NCBI RefSeq assembly: GCF_900637905.1
Contig: NZ_LR134472.1
Location: 124,001-188,000, forward strand
Reading direction: 5' to 3'
DNA length: 64,000 nucleotides
Source: Parvimonas micra
GTDB taxonomy: Bacteria > Bacillota > Clostridia > Tissierellales > Peptoniphilaceae
Shown here in pieces: positions 18,438-27,429 of the stretch (positions are counted from its first letter, which is position 1; each line of letters begins with the position of its first letter). A model generated the notes under the pieces. The model ran no database searches. It was not told where the DNA came from and saw only the letters and a list, made by a program, of their open reading frames with translations. Position numbers and translations under genes: made by a program.

Positions 18438-19397
18438 TTAATCCTCCTTTTTGCCTTCGCTGAATATATCAAAAACTACATCTTCAAAACTCTTATTTTC
18501 ACAGGATATATTTTTTATAAGTAAAAAGTCTACATTTTTTAATATAAAATTTGCTTCATCAAAATTTACCTGTAATTTTTTCTTATCTAAAAGTTTAAAA
18601 CAATTAAATTCATCAGGTATAAAATCTTTAAATTCTATTATGTATTCATCTTTAGCAGAGAATTTATTTATAATTTCATTTATATTTGAATCTTCCACCT
18701 TTTTCCCATTTAACAAAATTATAACCCTATCACATAATGTCTCAATGTCTTTCATATAGTGAGAAGTTAAAAATATAGTAACATTATCTTTTTTATTTAT
18801 ATCAAGTAAAAACTCATGTATCGACCTTTGACTTGTTATATCCAATCCTATCGTAGGTTCATCTAAAAATAAAATTTTAGGACTATGAATTAAAGCACAG
18901 ATTATCTCAAACTTAATTCTCTCTCCAAGCGATAATTTTCTAACCGGAACCCTTAGCTTATCTTCTAAATTTAATAATTCTACCATATTATTCAATTTAT
19001 TTCTATAACTTACTTTATCTATCTTGTAAATACATCTTAACATCTCAAGAGTTTCTACAGCAGGTAAATCCCAAATTAATTGACTCTTTTGTCCTATAAC
19101 CACACCTATTGATTTAAGATAAGCTCTTTCCTTCTTAAAAGGAATATATCCTTCACACTCAATATTTCCACTTTCCGGATTTAATATTCCAGTAAGCAAT
19201 TTTATCAATGTAGTTTTTCCTGAACCATTAGGACCTAAAATTCCTACTATTTCTCCTGTTTCGATTTCTAAATTAAAATCTTCAATAGCAGATTTTTTTA
19301 TTTCTCTTCTTTTGAAAAAATCCTTTAAAGAGCCTAAAAACCCACTATCTTTTTCAAAAGAATTATAAGTAAAATATAAATTTTCAATTTTTATCAT
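18438..19397 (-). CDS. ABC transporter ATP-binding protein (exporter 1)
   Basis: This ATPase would power the two permeases downstream. The 319-residue protein has Walker A GPNGSGKT (55-62), the signature KLSLGERIKFE, Walker B ILFLDEPTIGLD and the switch-region TSHYMKDIE. It has an N-terminal insertion (FLGSLKDFFKRREIKKSAIED) and a C-terminal domain of about 90 residues, both typical of the COG4586 type. An upstream TTG is open; the ATG at 19395-19397 gives the normal IENLYFTY start. Similar exporters in some bacteria carry antibiotics or lipids, but nothing here fixes the cargo. Confidence 0.9.
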   Translation of the reverse strand: MIKIENLYFTYNSFEKDSGFLGSLKDFFKRREIKKSAIEDFNLEIETGEIVGILGPNGSGKTTLIKLLTGILNPESGNIECEGYIPFKKERAYLKSIGVVIGQKSQLIWDLPAVETLEMLRCIYKIDKVSYRNKLNNMVELLNLEDKLRVPVRKLSLGERIKFEIICALIHSPKILFLDEPTIGLDITSQRSIHEFLLDINKKDNVTIFLTSHYMKDIETLCDRVIILLNGKKVEDSNINEIINKFSAKDEYIIEFKDFIPDEFNCFKLLDKKKLQVNFDEANFILKNVDFLLIKNISCENKSFEDVVFDIFSEGKKED

Positions 19398-19451
19398 GAA
19401 TAAATTAATTCCTTTCAAATTAAATAATTAATTATTCTCAACTTCAGAAAT

Positions 19452-19480
19452 TGTATATAACTTCTTAAAGTATGAATCAA
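19452..19480 (-). promoter_or_regulatory. Promoter of exporter 1 operon
   Basis: TTGATT (19475-19480) and TATACA (19452-19457) are spaced by 17 bases on the minus strand. Confidence 0.6.
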
Positions 19481-19603
19481 AACTCATTAGTTCTTCAATA
19501 TAAAAAGTTCCTTTTAAAAAATATTGTTCTAATACCATTTTTATTTTATGAAAAATATATAAAAAAGTCAACATTATTTAATTTAATTTATTAACAGAAA
19601 TTA

Positions 19604-19632
19604 TTGAATTAATAAAACTGCAATGTTATAAT
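19604..19632 (+). promoter_or_regulatory. Promoter of the small membrane protein gene at 19669
   Basis: TTGAAT (19604-19609) and TATAAT (19627-19632) are 17 bases apart on the plus strand, 37 bases before the start codon. Confidence 0.75.
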
Positions 19633-19668
19633 TTAACTAAATAAATTTGTTATATAAGGAGGGATGAA

Positions 19669-20106
19669 ATGAAAAAATCAAAAAACTTACAAATATATAT
19701 AATTATTCTATCATTAGCAGGGATTTTGTCATCAATATTATTACCATGGTCAAGATTGTATATGGGTAGTATTCCACCAGGAAATATTCCTGATAAAATA
19801 TACTATGGATATGAAAAAATTGGATTATATAGTTTAATTCCTCTTGTAATTCTTTTTTGTTTAACTGTATTTTCACTTATCAAAAAAAGCTCATGTAAAT
19901 ATTTTAAATATTTAAGCATTTTATTAAATCTTATTACTTTAGGAATTTGTCTATTTGATATTATTCGAATTAAGGTTAAATATAAAGGAATGGTAGGAAC
20001 AATACCGATAATAGAAAAAGGACCTTTTGTTATAGCTTTAATTTCGGTTTTAATTCTTATCATATTATTATGTATTCCTATTGAAAAATCAAATAATACC
20101 AAATAA
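19669..20106 (+). CDS. Small four-helix membrane protein, function unknown
   Basis: I do not recognise this family. The 145-residue product has four hydrophobic segments (about 8-27, 52-70, 81-99 and 118-137) and an extracytoplasmic loop containing GSIPPGNIPDKIYYGYEKIG. It has its own near-consensus promoter and a strong AAGGAGG site, so it is very likely expressed. It is one of few plus-strand genes in the window and is followed by the GC-rich palindrome cluster at 20107-20155. Nothing links it to the neighbouring exporter or engB. Confidence 0.75.
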   Translation: MKKSKNLQIYIIILSLAGILSSILLPWSRLYMGSIPPGNIPDKIYYGYEKIGLYSLIPLVILFCLTVFSLIKKSSCKYFKYLSILLNLITLGICLFDIIRIKVKYKGMVGTIPIIEKGPFVIALISVLILIILLCIPIEKSNNTK

Positions 20107-20155
20107 GAACCCCACCCTTCCACGATGCTTCGCATCAGGTGGGTTCCCGGGAACC
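20107..20155 (+). repeat. GC-rich nested palindrome cluster
   Basis: Three inverted repeats are packed into 49 bases. The outer stem pairs GAACCCCACC (20107-20116, one bulged C) with GGTGGGTTC (20138-20146). The inner stem pairs GATGC (20124-20128) with GCATC (20132-20136) around TTC. The perfect palindrome GGTTCCCGGGAACC (20142-20155) shares its left arm with the outer stem, so the two cannot form together. The block starts directly after the membrane-protein stop. It may be a terminator or a small dispersed repeat. Confidence 0.7.
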
Positions 20156-20170
20156 TTGTTGTTTCACAAT

Positions 20171-20195
20171 AAAAAGCTGTGATTACTCACAGCTT
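20171..20195 (-). terminator. Terminator of the tig-clpP-clpX-lon-engB gene set
   Basis: On the minus strand AAGCTGTGA and TCACAGCTT form a stem with a four-base loop followed by a U-run. The engB stop codon lies in the loop, so the last codons of the gene form the left arm. Confidence 0.85.
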
Positions 20196-20773
20196 AATAT
20201 TTCTTCTATTTTATTATGGACTGCCTCTAAATTTGCTTTAGAATCCGAACTGAATGGAATAACTAAATTCATATCATTTATTCCTAAAGTTTCTCTAACA
20301 ACTTTTAAATGTTTATTCCATTGTCCTTTAGAAATTTTATCAGCTTTAGTTGCTATAACATAACCACTAAATCCATATTCTAAAAGCCAGTTATACATCA
20401 TAACATCTTCCTTACTAGGAGCATGTCTAATATCTACGATAAGAATAACTTCACACAAATTTTCTCTGTTTGAAAGATAGGTTTCAATAATTACTCCCCA
20501 TTTTTCTTTTTCACTTTTAGAAACTTGTGCATATCCATATCCCGGCAAATCCACTAATCTAAATGAATTATTTATTTTATAAAAATTTACTGTTCTTGTT
20601 TTTCCAGGTTTGGAACTAGTTCTCGCTAAATTTTTCCTATTTATGAAAGCATTTATAAAACTTGATTTCCCAACATTACTCCTACCAGCAAATGCAACTT
20701 CTTTTAAATCAGAATCAGGATACTGTGAAATAATCGCAGCAATTTGTTCTAATTCACTTGAAATTATTTTCAA
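20183..20773 (-). CDS. engB: Ribosome biogenesis GTP-binding protein EngB/YsxC
   Basis: EngB is an essential GTPase in late 50S assembly. The 196-residue protein shows G1 GRSNVGKS (30-37), G3 DLPGYG (75-80) and G4 TKADK near 142, in the normal family length. The start is a TTG at 20771-20773; the ribosome-binding site AGAGGTG overlaps the lon stop codon, so its translation is likely coupled to lon. The tail of the gene folds into its own terminator. The lon-engB arrangement is common in Firmicutes. Confidence 0.96.
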   Translation of the reverse strand: MKIISSELEQIAAIISQYPDSDLKEVAFAGRSNVGKSSFINAFINRKNLARTSSKPGKTRTVNFYKINNSFRLVDLPGYGYAQVSKSEKEKWGVIIETYLSNRENLCEVILIVDIRHAPSKEDVMMYNWLLEYGFSGYVIATKADKISKGQWNKHLKVVRETLGINDMNLVIPFSSDSKANLEAVHNKIEEILSCE

Positions 20774-20774
20774 T

Positions 20775-23123
20775 TTACACCTCTTTTTCTAAAACTAAAT
20801 CTAATACTTCACAAACATCAGAAACTGTATAAATTTTTAAAGTTTCTCTAATTTCTTGAGGAATTTCATCGATATCAACTTCGTTTTCTTTTGGAATAAT
20901 TATATTTTTTATTCCATATCTATTTGCTGCAAGGATTTTTTCTTTAAGCCCTCCTATTGCTAAAACTCTTCCTCTTAAAGTTACTTCCCCTGTCATTGCA
21001 AATTGTCTATTGACTTTCCTATTTGTAAGAGCACTGACAATTGCTGTTGTCATTGTTATACCAGCAGATGGACCATCTTTTGGTACTGCTCCTTCAGGAA
21101 CGTGAATGTGTATATCTTTTTCTTTATAAAAATCTTCTTTAATATTAAATTTATCAGCTTTACTTCTAACAAATGAAATTGCAGTCATTGCAGATTCCTT
21201 CATAACATCACCAAGTTGTCCAGTAAGTTGAATTTTTCCTGTTCCATTTACAATATCAGTTTCTATTGTTAAAAGTTCTCCTCCTACTTCTGTCCAAGCC
21301 AATCCGTTTACAAGTCCAACCTTATCTTCTTTTTCCAAAATATCATCTTGGAATTTTTTCTTTCCTAAGAAATCAACGAGATTTTTTGAATTAACTGTAA
21401 CTTTTTTTCTTTCTTTTGAAACTAAAATTACAGCAGCTTTTCTAATTATTTTTTCTATCATTCTTTCTAAATTTCTTACACCAGACTCTCTTGTGTAATA
21501 ACGAATGATATCTCTTACTGCTTCAGCTTTTATATCCAGCATTTTCTTAGTCATTGAAAAGTTTTTAAATGCCTTTGGAATCAAATGATTAATAGCAATT
21601 TTTTCTTTTTCGTCATAAGTATAGCTAGAAACCGGGATAATTTCCATTCTATCAAGTAGTGGGGATGGAATTGTAGAAGTTGTATTCGCAGTAGTTATAA
21701 ACATAACTTTTGAAAGGTCAAAAGGAATATTTATATAATTATCTGTAAACTTATTATTTTGTTCCGGATCTAAAACTTCAAGCAATGCACTAGAAGGATC
21801 TCCTCTAAAGTCATTTGAAACCTTATCAATCTCATCAAGTAACATAACAGGATTATTAACTTTACATTGTTCTAATAGTGTTAAAATTTTGCCAGGCATT
21901 GCACCAACATAAGTTCTTCTATGTCCTCTTATTTCACTTTCATCATGAAGACCACCCAAACGCATTGAAACAAATTCTCTATTCAAAGATTTTGCGATAG
22001 ATTTTGCAATAGAAGTTTTACCAACTCCCGGAGGACCGACCAAACAGATTATTGAACCCTTTTGATTATTTGATATTTTTCTTAAAGCTATTGATTCAAT
22101 AATTCTATCTTTAACGTCCTTAAGTCCGAAATGATCTTTATCCAAAATTTTTCTGGTATAAGATACATCTAATTTTTCTTTTTTAGATTTTTTCCAAGGT
22201 AATGCAACTATTTTATCAAGATAACTTCTAATTACGTTTCCTTCCGGAGAGCCAGAAGGTATTTCTGAAAGTTTTCTAATTTCCTTAAATAACATTTCTT
22301 CAATATTTTCTTCAAATCCAAAACTCATTATTGCATTGGCATACTCGTCCAATTCTGAACTTAAATCCTCTCCATCTCCAAGTTCCTCTTTTATTACATT
22401 AAGTTGTTCTCTTAAGTAATATTCTCTTTGATTTTTATTTAGTCTTGATGAAACTTTTCTGGAAATACTTTCTTCTAAAAATGATAACTCTATAGAATTT
22501 TTTAAAATTTCATAAAGCTTTTCAAGTCTTTCTTTCATATCAAAAATTTTAAAGTTTTCATAATGTTCATCATCAGATAATCGCATTATATAACTTGCTA
22601 CATTATTTGTAAATTTATCCATATTAGAAGAGATTTGAACACTTATTTCAGTATCAACATCTAAATGTCTTTTCTTTGCAGTATATTCTTCAAATGCAAC
22701 TTCAACCATATTTCTTAGAGTTGCCAATTCAGAATCTACTTCTTCTCCGACCTCATCATAATAAAATTCTTCAACATCTGCCGTTAAAAATTTTCCATCA
22801 TCATAAATCTTCTTTGCTCTACATCTACAAATCCCTTCAGCTAAAACTCTTGTAATTCCATTATTCATCTTTAAAATTTGTTTAACGATAACGACAGTTC
22901 CCATTTCATACAAATCTTCAGATTTGGGATCTTCTGTCCTAATATCTTTTTGAGTAAAAGCAACTAAAATTGAATCCTTTTTTAATGCAGACTCTATTGC
23001 ATCTATTGACTTTTTTCTTCCTGCATCAAAATGAACAACAGAATAAGGATAAATCCAAAGTCCTCTAAGTGCGATTACAGGTCTATTTAATTTTTCTTCA
23101 ACATTAAAATTTATATTGCTCAT
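20775..23123 (-). CDS. lon: ATP-dependent protease La
   Basis: Lon degrades misfolded and selected regulatory proteins in the cytosol. The 782-residue product has the Lon N-terminal domain (about 10-205), an AAA+ module with Walker A GPPGVGKT near 361-368 and Walker B VMLLDEIDKV, and the proteolytic domain with the catalytic Ser in GPSAGITM near 686 and the Lys in GGLKEK 43 residues later. It lies between clpX and engB. No CIRCE or CtsR-like site is visible directly upstream. Confidence 0.97.
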   Translation of the reverse strand: MSNINFNVEEKLNRPVIALRGLWIYPYSVVHFDAGRKKSIDAIESALKKDSILVAFTQKDIRTEDPKSEDLYEMGTVVIVKQILKMNNGITRVLAEGICRCRAKKIYDDGKFLTADVEEFYYDEVGEEVDSELATLRNMVEVAFEEYTAKKRHLDVDTEISVQISSNMDKFTNNVASYIMRLSDDEHYENFKIFDMKERLEKLYEILKNSIELSFLEESISRKVSSRLNKNQREYYLREQLNVIKEELGDGEDLSSELDEYANAIMSFGFEENIEEMLFKEIRKLSEIPSGSPEGNVIRSYLDKIVALPWKKSKKEKLDVSYTRKILDKDHFGLKDVKDRIIESIALRKISNNQKGSIICLVGPPGVGKTSIAKSIAKSLNREFVSMRLGGLHDESEIRGHRRTYVGAMPGKILTLLEQCKVNNPVMLLDEIDKVSNDFRGDPSSALLEVLDPEQNNKFTDNYINIPFDLSKVMFITTANTTSTIPSPLLDRMEIIPVSSYTYDEKEKIAINHLIPKAFKNFSMTKKMLDIKAEAVRDIIRYYTRESGVRNLERMIEKIIRKAAVILVSKERKKVTVNSKNLVDFLGKKKFQDDILEKEDKVGLVNGLAWTEVGGELLTIETDIVNGTGKIQLTGQLGDVMKESAMTAISFVRSKADKFNIKEDFYKEKDIHIHVPEGAVPKDGPSAGITMTTAIVSALTNRKVNRQFAMTGEVTLRGRVLAIGGLKEKILAANRYGIKNIIIPKENEVDIDEIPQEIRETLKIYTVSDVCEVLDLVLEKEV

Positions 23124-23135
23124 AAATATTTTCCT

Positions 23136-24359
23136 CTATTTTTTAATTTCTCTATAAACTAAAACGGGATTTGCCTTTCCTAAAACAACATCTTTTGTAA
23201 CAATACATTTTTCAACATTTTTTTCAGAAGGTAATGTAAACATAGTATCTAAAAGAGCGCTTTCTATAACAGCACGTAAACCTCTTGCTCCTGTTTTTCT
23301 TTCAAGAGCTATCTTTGCTATTTCTTTAATTGCATCTTTTTCAAACTCAAGTTCAATATTATCCATAGATAAAAGTTCTTTATATTGTTTAATTAAAGCA
23401 TTTTTTGGTTCTTCTAAAATTCTAATTAGAGAATTTTCATTTAAACTTTCTAAAGTTACAATCATAGGTATTCTACCAACAAATTCAGGTATCAAACCAT
23501 ACTTAAGTAAATCTTCAGGTCTTAAATTCTTAATAATTTCAGAAAAATCATCAAGTTTATCCGTTTTAACATCTGCGCCAAACCCCATTGATTTCTTTTC
23601 GAGTCTGGCTTTTAAAATTGATTCTATACCTTGAAAAGCTCCCCCTACAATAAATAAAATATTTGTAGTATCAACTTGTATATATTGTTGATCAGGATGT
23701 TTTCTTCCACCTTTAGGAGGAACATTTGAAACAGTTCCTTCTATAATTTTTAAAAGTGATTGTTGAACACCTTCTCCACTAACATCTCTAGTTATTGATG
23801 GATTTTCACTTTTTCTGGTAATTTTATCAATTTCATCTATATATATAATTCCTTTTTCAGCTCTTTCTATATCATAGTCTGCTGCTTGAACTAATTTCAA
23901 AATTATATTCTCAACATCTTCTCCAACATATCCCGCTTCAGTTAAAGTTGTTGCATCAGCTATTGCAAATGGAACATCTAAAACTTTTGCAAGAGTTTGA
24001 GCTAAAAGAGTTTTACCGCTTCCTGTAGGTCCAACAAGCAAAATATTAGACTTTTGAATTTCTACTTCACTCTCAACATCTCTGTTAATTCTCTTATAGT
24101 GATTATATACTGCAACACTCAATGCCTTTTTTGCATTGTCCTGTTGAATAATATATTCATCTAAAATTTTCTTGATTTCTACCGGAGTTGGTAATTTTTC
24201 TAAACTTTCTTTTTTCTTAGTTCTTTCTTGGTATTCAAGCATGGAATGACAAATCTCAATACATTCATTGCAGATATTTGCATTAATTCCACTTACTATT
24301 TGATCTACTTCTTCTACTTCTTTACCACAAAAAGAACATCTAGTTACCTTTTTTTCCAA
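23136..24359 (-). CDS. clpX: ATP-dependent Clp protease ATP-binding subunit ClpX (TTG start)
   Basis: ClpX unfolds substrates and feeds them to ClpP. The 407-residue product has the N-terminal zinc finger with Cys8, Cys11, Cys30 and Cys33, Walker A GPTGSGKT near 105, and the IGF-equivalent loop region. The frame is open seven codons further upstream into clpP, but AAGGAG (24366-24371) lies six bases before the TTG at 24357-24359, making that the best start. The ribosome-binding site covers the clpP stop, so the two genes are probably coupled. Confidence 0.96.
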   Translation of the reverse strand: MEKKVTRCSFCGKEVEEVDQIVSGINANICNECIEICHSMLEYQERTKKKESLEKLPTPVEIKKILDEYIIQQDNAKKALSVAVYNHYKRINRDVESEVEIQKSNILLVGPTGSGKTLLAQTLAKVLDVPFAIADATTLTEAGYVGEDVENIILKLVQAADYDIERAEKGIIYIDEIDKITRKSENPSITRDVSGEGVQQSLLKIIEGTVSNVPPKGGRKHPDQQYIQVDTTNILFIVGGAFQGIESILKARLEKKSMGFGADVKTDKLDDFSEIIKNLRPEDLLKYGLIPEFVGRIPMIVTLESLNENSLIRILEEPKNALIKQYKELLSMDNIELEFEKDAIKEIAKIALERKTGARGLRAVIESALLDTMFTLPSEKNVEKCIVTKDVVLGKANPVLVYREIKK

Positions 24360-24369
24360 AATTAACTCC

Positions 24370-24948
24370 TTAATTTTCAATTACTTCATCAATTATTCCA
24401 TATTCTTTTGCTTCATAAGCACTCATATAGAAATCTCTGTCCGTGTCTTTTTCAATTTTTTTAAGTGATTGCCCTGTTCTCTTTGCTAAAATTTCATTAA
24501 GAGTTGCTCTAACTTGTAAAATCTTTTGAGCTTGAATTTTAATATCTTCAGCTTGACCTTGAGCTCCTCCTAAAGGTTGGTGAATCATAATGTCCGCATT
24601 AGGCAAAGCAAACCTCTTCCCCTTTGCTCCTGATGTCAATAAAAATGCTCCCATACTTGCAGCACGTCCAATACAAATAGTACTTACATCAGGTTTAATA
24701 TATTGCATAGTATCATAAATTGCAAGTCCTGCACTAACTGATCCCCCTGGACTATTTATATAAATTTGAATATCTTTTTTAGGATCTTCTGATTCTAAAA
24801 ATAAAAGTTGTGCAACAATCAAATCAGCCATTTGATCGTTTACTTCTCCACTTAAAAATATAATTCTTTCCTTTAAAAGTCTTGAATAAATATCATAAGA
24901 CCTTTCTCCTCTATTGGTTTGTTCAACTACCATAGGTATAAGCGCCAT
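24370..24948 (-). CDS. clpP: ATP-dependent Clp protease proteolytic subunit
   Basis: ClpP forms the tetradecameric proteolytic chamber used by ClpX and ClpC. The 192-residue product has the serine-protease triad residues Ser98 (GRAASMGAF), His123 (MIHQPLGG) and an Asp near 172 ([11 protein letters not shown]). Length and processed N-terminus [25 protein letters not shown] are standard. It is preceded by a terminator-like hairpin after tig, so it may have partly independent expression. Confidence 0.98.
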   Translation of the reverse strand: MALIPMVVEQTNRGERSYDIYSRLLKERIIFLSGEVNDQMADLIVAQLLFLESEDPKKDIQIYINSPGGSVSAGLAIYDTMQYIKPDVSTICIGRAASMGAFLLTSGAKGKRFALPNADIMIHQPLGGAQGQAEDIKIQAQKILQVRATLNEILAKRTGQSLKKIEKDTDRDFYMSAYEAKEYGIIDEVIEN

Positions 24949-24962
24949 AATTACCTCCTAAT

Positions 24963-24998
24963 AAAAAATATAGCTTAACAAAATGCAAGCTATATTTT
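24963..24998 (-). terminator. Hairpin terminator between tig and clpP
   Basis: AAAATATAGCTT and AAGCTATATTTT form a stem followed by a U-run on the minus strand, nine bases past the tig stop. If it is leaky it would set the tig to clpP ratio; no separate clpP promoter is evident. Confidence 0.7.
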
Positions 24999-25004
24999 AA
25001 CTAA

Positions 25005-26330
25005 TTATTCTTCAACAGTTTCTTTTTTAGGTTCTTGGAATTTAACAAGACTTACCAAATGATCAACCGCTTTTCTTCTAATTAAACTTGCAGTAATACC
25101 TTCCAGACCTTCTCCTGATTTTAATTCCTTCTTAAATTCTTCAAAATCTTTAACTTTCATATTCTTTCCGAATTCATCAATTTCTTTATCGATCTCTTCT
25201 TCAGATACTTCAATATTTTCCAATTTTGCAAAAGCGTCGATAACAAGTTCAGCATTAGCTCTCTTAGTAGCTTCTGGTCTTAATTGTTCTCTAACCGCTT
25301 CTTCAGTAGTATTTAACATTTTGAAATAGTTATCTAAATCCATATTGTATTGTCTAATTCTACCTGCAAAATCTCTAAAAGCCTTATCAACTTCTTCATT
25401 TATCATTGATTCTGGAGCTTCTACATTTGAACTTTCAATAAGTGCATCAATTGCATTATTTTGTTTTTGAACCAAAGCATTTTTTTCTGCTGATTCAACA
25501 AGATTCTTTTTAATGTCTGCTCTATACTCTTCCAATGTATCAAACTCTGAAACATCTTGAGCAAATTCATCATCCAATTCAGGAAGTTGCTTTTCTTTAA
25601 TTGAATTTATTTTTACTTTGAAAAGAGCTTCTTTTCCTTTTAATTCTTCTGAATGATATTCTTCAGGGAAAATAACATTGACATCAACATTATCTCCTAT
25701 ATTCTTTCCAATTAATTGTTCTTCAAAACCCGGAATAAAGGTATGTGAACCTACAACTAAATCATAATTTTCAGATTTACCTCCGTCAAATGGAACTCCT
25801 TCAACACTTCCTTCAAAATCAATATTAACAGTGTCCATATCTTTTATAGGTCTATCTTCAATTGAAACTATTCTTGCATTATTTTCACGTTCTTTATTTA
25901 CTCTTTCGTCAACCATTTCATCAGTTACTTCAAATTTAACATCATCAGCAACTAAATTTTTATAATCTCCAAGTTCAGGAACAGGTTTTAATTCTTGATC
26001 AAACTTAATAACTATAGCTTTATTTTTATCAAATTCTTCAATATCTATTTTTGGCATTCCACAAATGTCTTTACCTATTTTCAACTCTTTAACAGCTTCT
26101 TCAAATAATTCAGGCAATAATTCATTCACGGCATCTTCAAAGAAAATACCTTCTCCATAATTTAATTCAATGATTTTTCTTGGAGCTTTTCCCTTTCTGA
26201 AACCTGGAATGTTAAATCTTGATTTCATTTTGTTATAAACTCTATTAACTGAAGCTTCAAAAGCTTCTGAACTAATTTCTGATGTAAAAACTATTTTCTT
26301 TTCATCTCTTGATACTAATTTAGTATTCAT
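25005..26330 (-). CDS. tig: Trigger factor
   Basis: Trigger factor is the ribosome-bound chaperone that docks on L23 and has prolyl isomerase activity. The 441-residue product has the ribosome-binding domain with FNIPGFRKGKAPRKIIE (about 37-53), an FKBP-type domain (about 155-245) and the C-terminal helical arms (about 260-430). An AGGAGG site precedes the ATG. The tig-clpP-clpX-lon-engB order is widespread in Firmicutes. Confidence 0.97.
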   Translation of the reverse strand: MNTKLVSRDEKKIVFTSEISSEAFEASVNRVYNKMKSRFNIPGFRKGKAPRKIIELNYGEGIFFEDAVNELLPELFEEAVKELKIGKDICGMPKIDIEEFDKNKAIVIKFDQELKPVPELGDYKNLVADDVKFEVTDEMVDERVNKERENNARIVSIEDRPIKDMDTVNIDFEGSVEGVPFDGGKSENYDLVVGSHTFIPGFEEQLIGKNIGDNVDVNVIFPEEYHSEELKGKEALFKVKINSIKEKQLPELDDEFAQDVSEFDTLEEYRADIKKNLVESAEKNALVQKQNNAIDALIESSNVEAPESMINEEVDKAFRDFAGRIRQYNMDLDNYFKMLNTTEEAVREQLRPEATKRANAELVIDAFAKLENIEVSEEEIDKEIDEFGKNMKVKDFEEFKKELKSGEGLEGITASLIRRKAVDHLVSLVKFQEPKKETVEE

Positions 26331-26388
26331 TTATATTCCTCCTAGTTACTATATAAAAATTATATATTTTCTATTTACATACCCAAAA

Positions 26389-26417
26389 ATTATAACATAA
26401 AATAACATATATTTCAA
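26389..26417 (-). promoter_or_regulatory. Promoter of the tig operon
   Basis: TTGAAA (26412-26417) and TATAAT (26389-26394) are 17 bases apart on the minus strand, about 60 bases before tig. Confidence 0.78.
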
Positions 26418-26475
26418 TACATTTAATATATAATCAAACAATTTATACCCACAAAATATTATACATTTCAATAGA

Positions 26476-26504
26476 GAAAAAATGCTACTCAAAAGAGCAA
26501 CATT
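26476..26504 (-). terminator. Terminator of the lipoprotein gene
   Basis: AATGTTGCTC and GAGTAGCATT pair (with G-U pairs) around a TTTT loop and are followed by a U-run on the minus strand, just past the lipoprotein stop. Confidence 0.8.
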
Positions 26505-26519
26505 CTTTAACTGTTTAAT

Positions 26520-27248
26520 CTATCTATTTTCATCTAAATTTACATTATTCCAGTCAGAATACGTTGTAGTATTTTTCAATTTAAAAGCACCTTTATTCCC
26601 ACTATATTCCACAGTCCAAACTATACTTTTTAAATAAAATGTCTTCTTGTCAAATATAGTTTCAAATATTATATCAACTTCCCCTTCAGTAACATTGTTC
26701 AAAGAAAATCTATATTCTGATTTTAATAAATCAAAAACTTTTGAATTTTTATTCCCATTTTTTAATTTCAGATGATATTCAGAATCTGTTTCTTCAAATG
26801 TCAAGTCTTCTTTGTCAAAAGAATAAATATTATCCAACAATTTAAAATAATCCGGATTTATATTATAATCAGCATTATTTTTTTGAGTTTTACTCTCTTT
26901 CCCATCAACTTTTTTTGTCATAACCAACGACTTATTTTCATCTCCAACAAATATAACATCATAATTGTTTTGCTCATAATTTGCAGTCCCGCTGTATCTA
27001 ACAGATACTCTTCCTTTAATAATTTTTTTCGTATCCTTGTCATTTATCAGTTTAGCCTTCATCATTTGATTTTTTACATTTCCTTTATTTTCATAGTCAA
27101 TTTCATTAACCAAGACATAGGACTGAATATTATTTACCTTTTTTGATTTTTTAAATAATTCACTAATTTCCTTATTACTTGAACAAGCTGTAAAAATAAA
27201 TATTACAAATATTAATCCTAATAGAGAAAATTTCTTATTTTTAAACAT
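26520..27248 (-). CDS. Predicted lipoprotein, function unknown
   Basis: The 242-residue product has a lipoprotein signal peptide: basic N-terminus, hydrophobic core and lipobox FTAC with Cys at about residue 22. LspA at 45125-45577 would process it. The mature part is polar, rich in Lys, Asn and Asp, and looks like one beta-rich domain. The layout is like the DUF6612-type lipoproteins of Firmicutes, but I cannot confirm membership. It has its own terminator and no operon partner. Confidence 0.82.
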   Translation of the reverse strand: MFKNKKFSLLGLIFVIFIFTACSSNKEISELFKKSKKVNNIQSYVLVNEIDYENKGNVKNQMMKAKLINDKDTKKIIKGRVSVRYSGTANYEQNNYDVIFVGDENKSLVMTKKVDGKESKTQKNNADYNINPDYFKLLDNIYSFDKEDLTFEETDSEYHLKLKNGNKNSKVFDLLKSEYRFSLNNVTEGEVDIIFETIFDKKTFYLKSIVWTVEYSGNKGAFKLKNTTTYSDWNNVNLDENR

Positions 27249-27355
27249 TTCCTACCCCCTCAAAAGTACATACACATCGATATTATATCATATTTGTTAA
27301 AATTTAAAAATGATACTTAAGAAAGAATAAAAACTTACATCGTATTCTGATATAC

Positions 27356-27393
27356 AAAAAAACCCCAAAATCCTTTATATGAACTTAGGGGTT
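27356..27393 (-). terminator. Terminator of the hrcA-grpE-dnaK operon
   Basis: AACCCC and GGGGTT close a hairpin on the minus strand, followed by a run of U, about 37 bases past the dnaK stop. It shows that dnaJ is not co-transcribed. Confidence 0.85.
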
Positions 27394-27429
27394 CGCATTG
27401 TAAAATATTAATTTTTAGTATTTTTAGTT

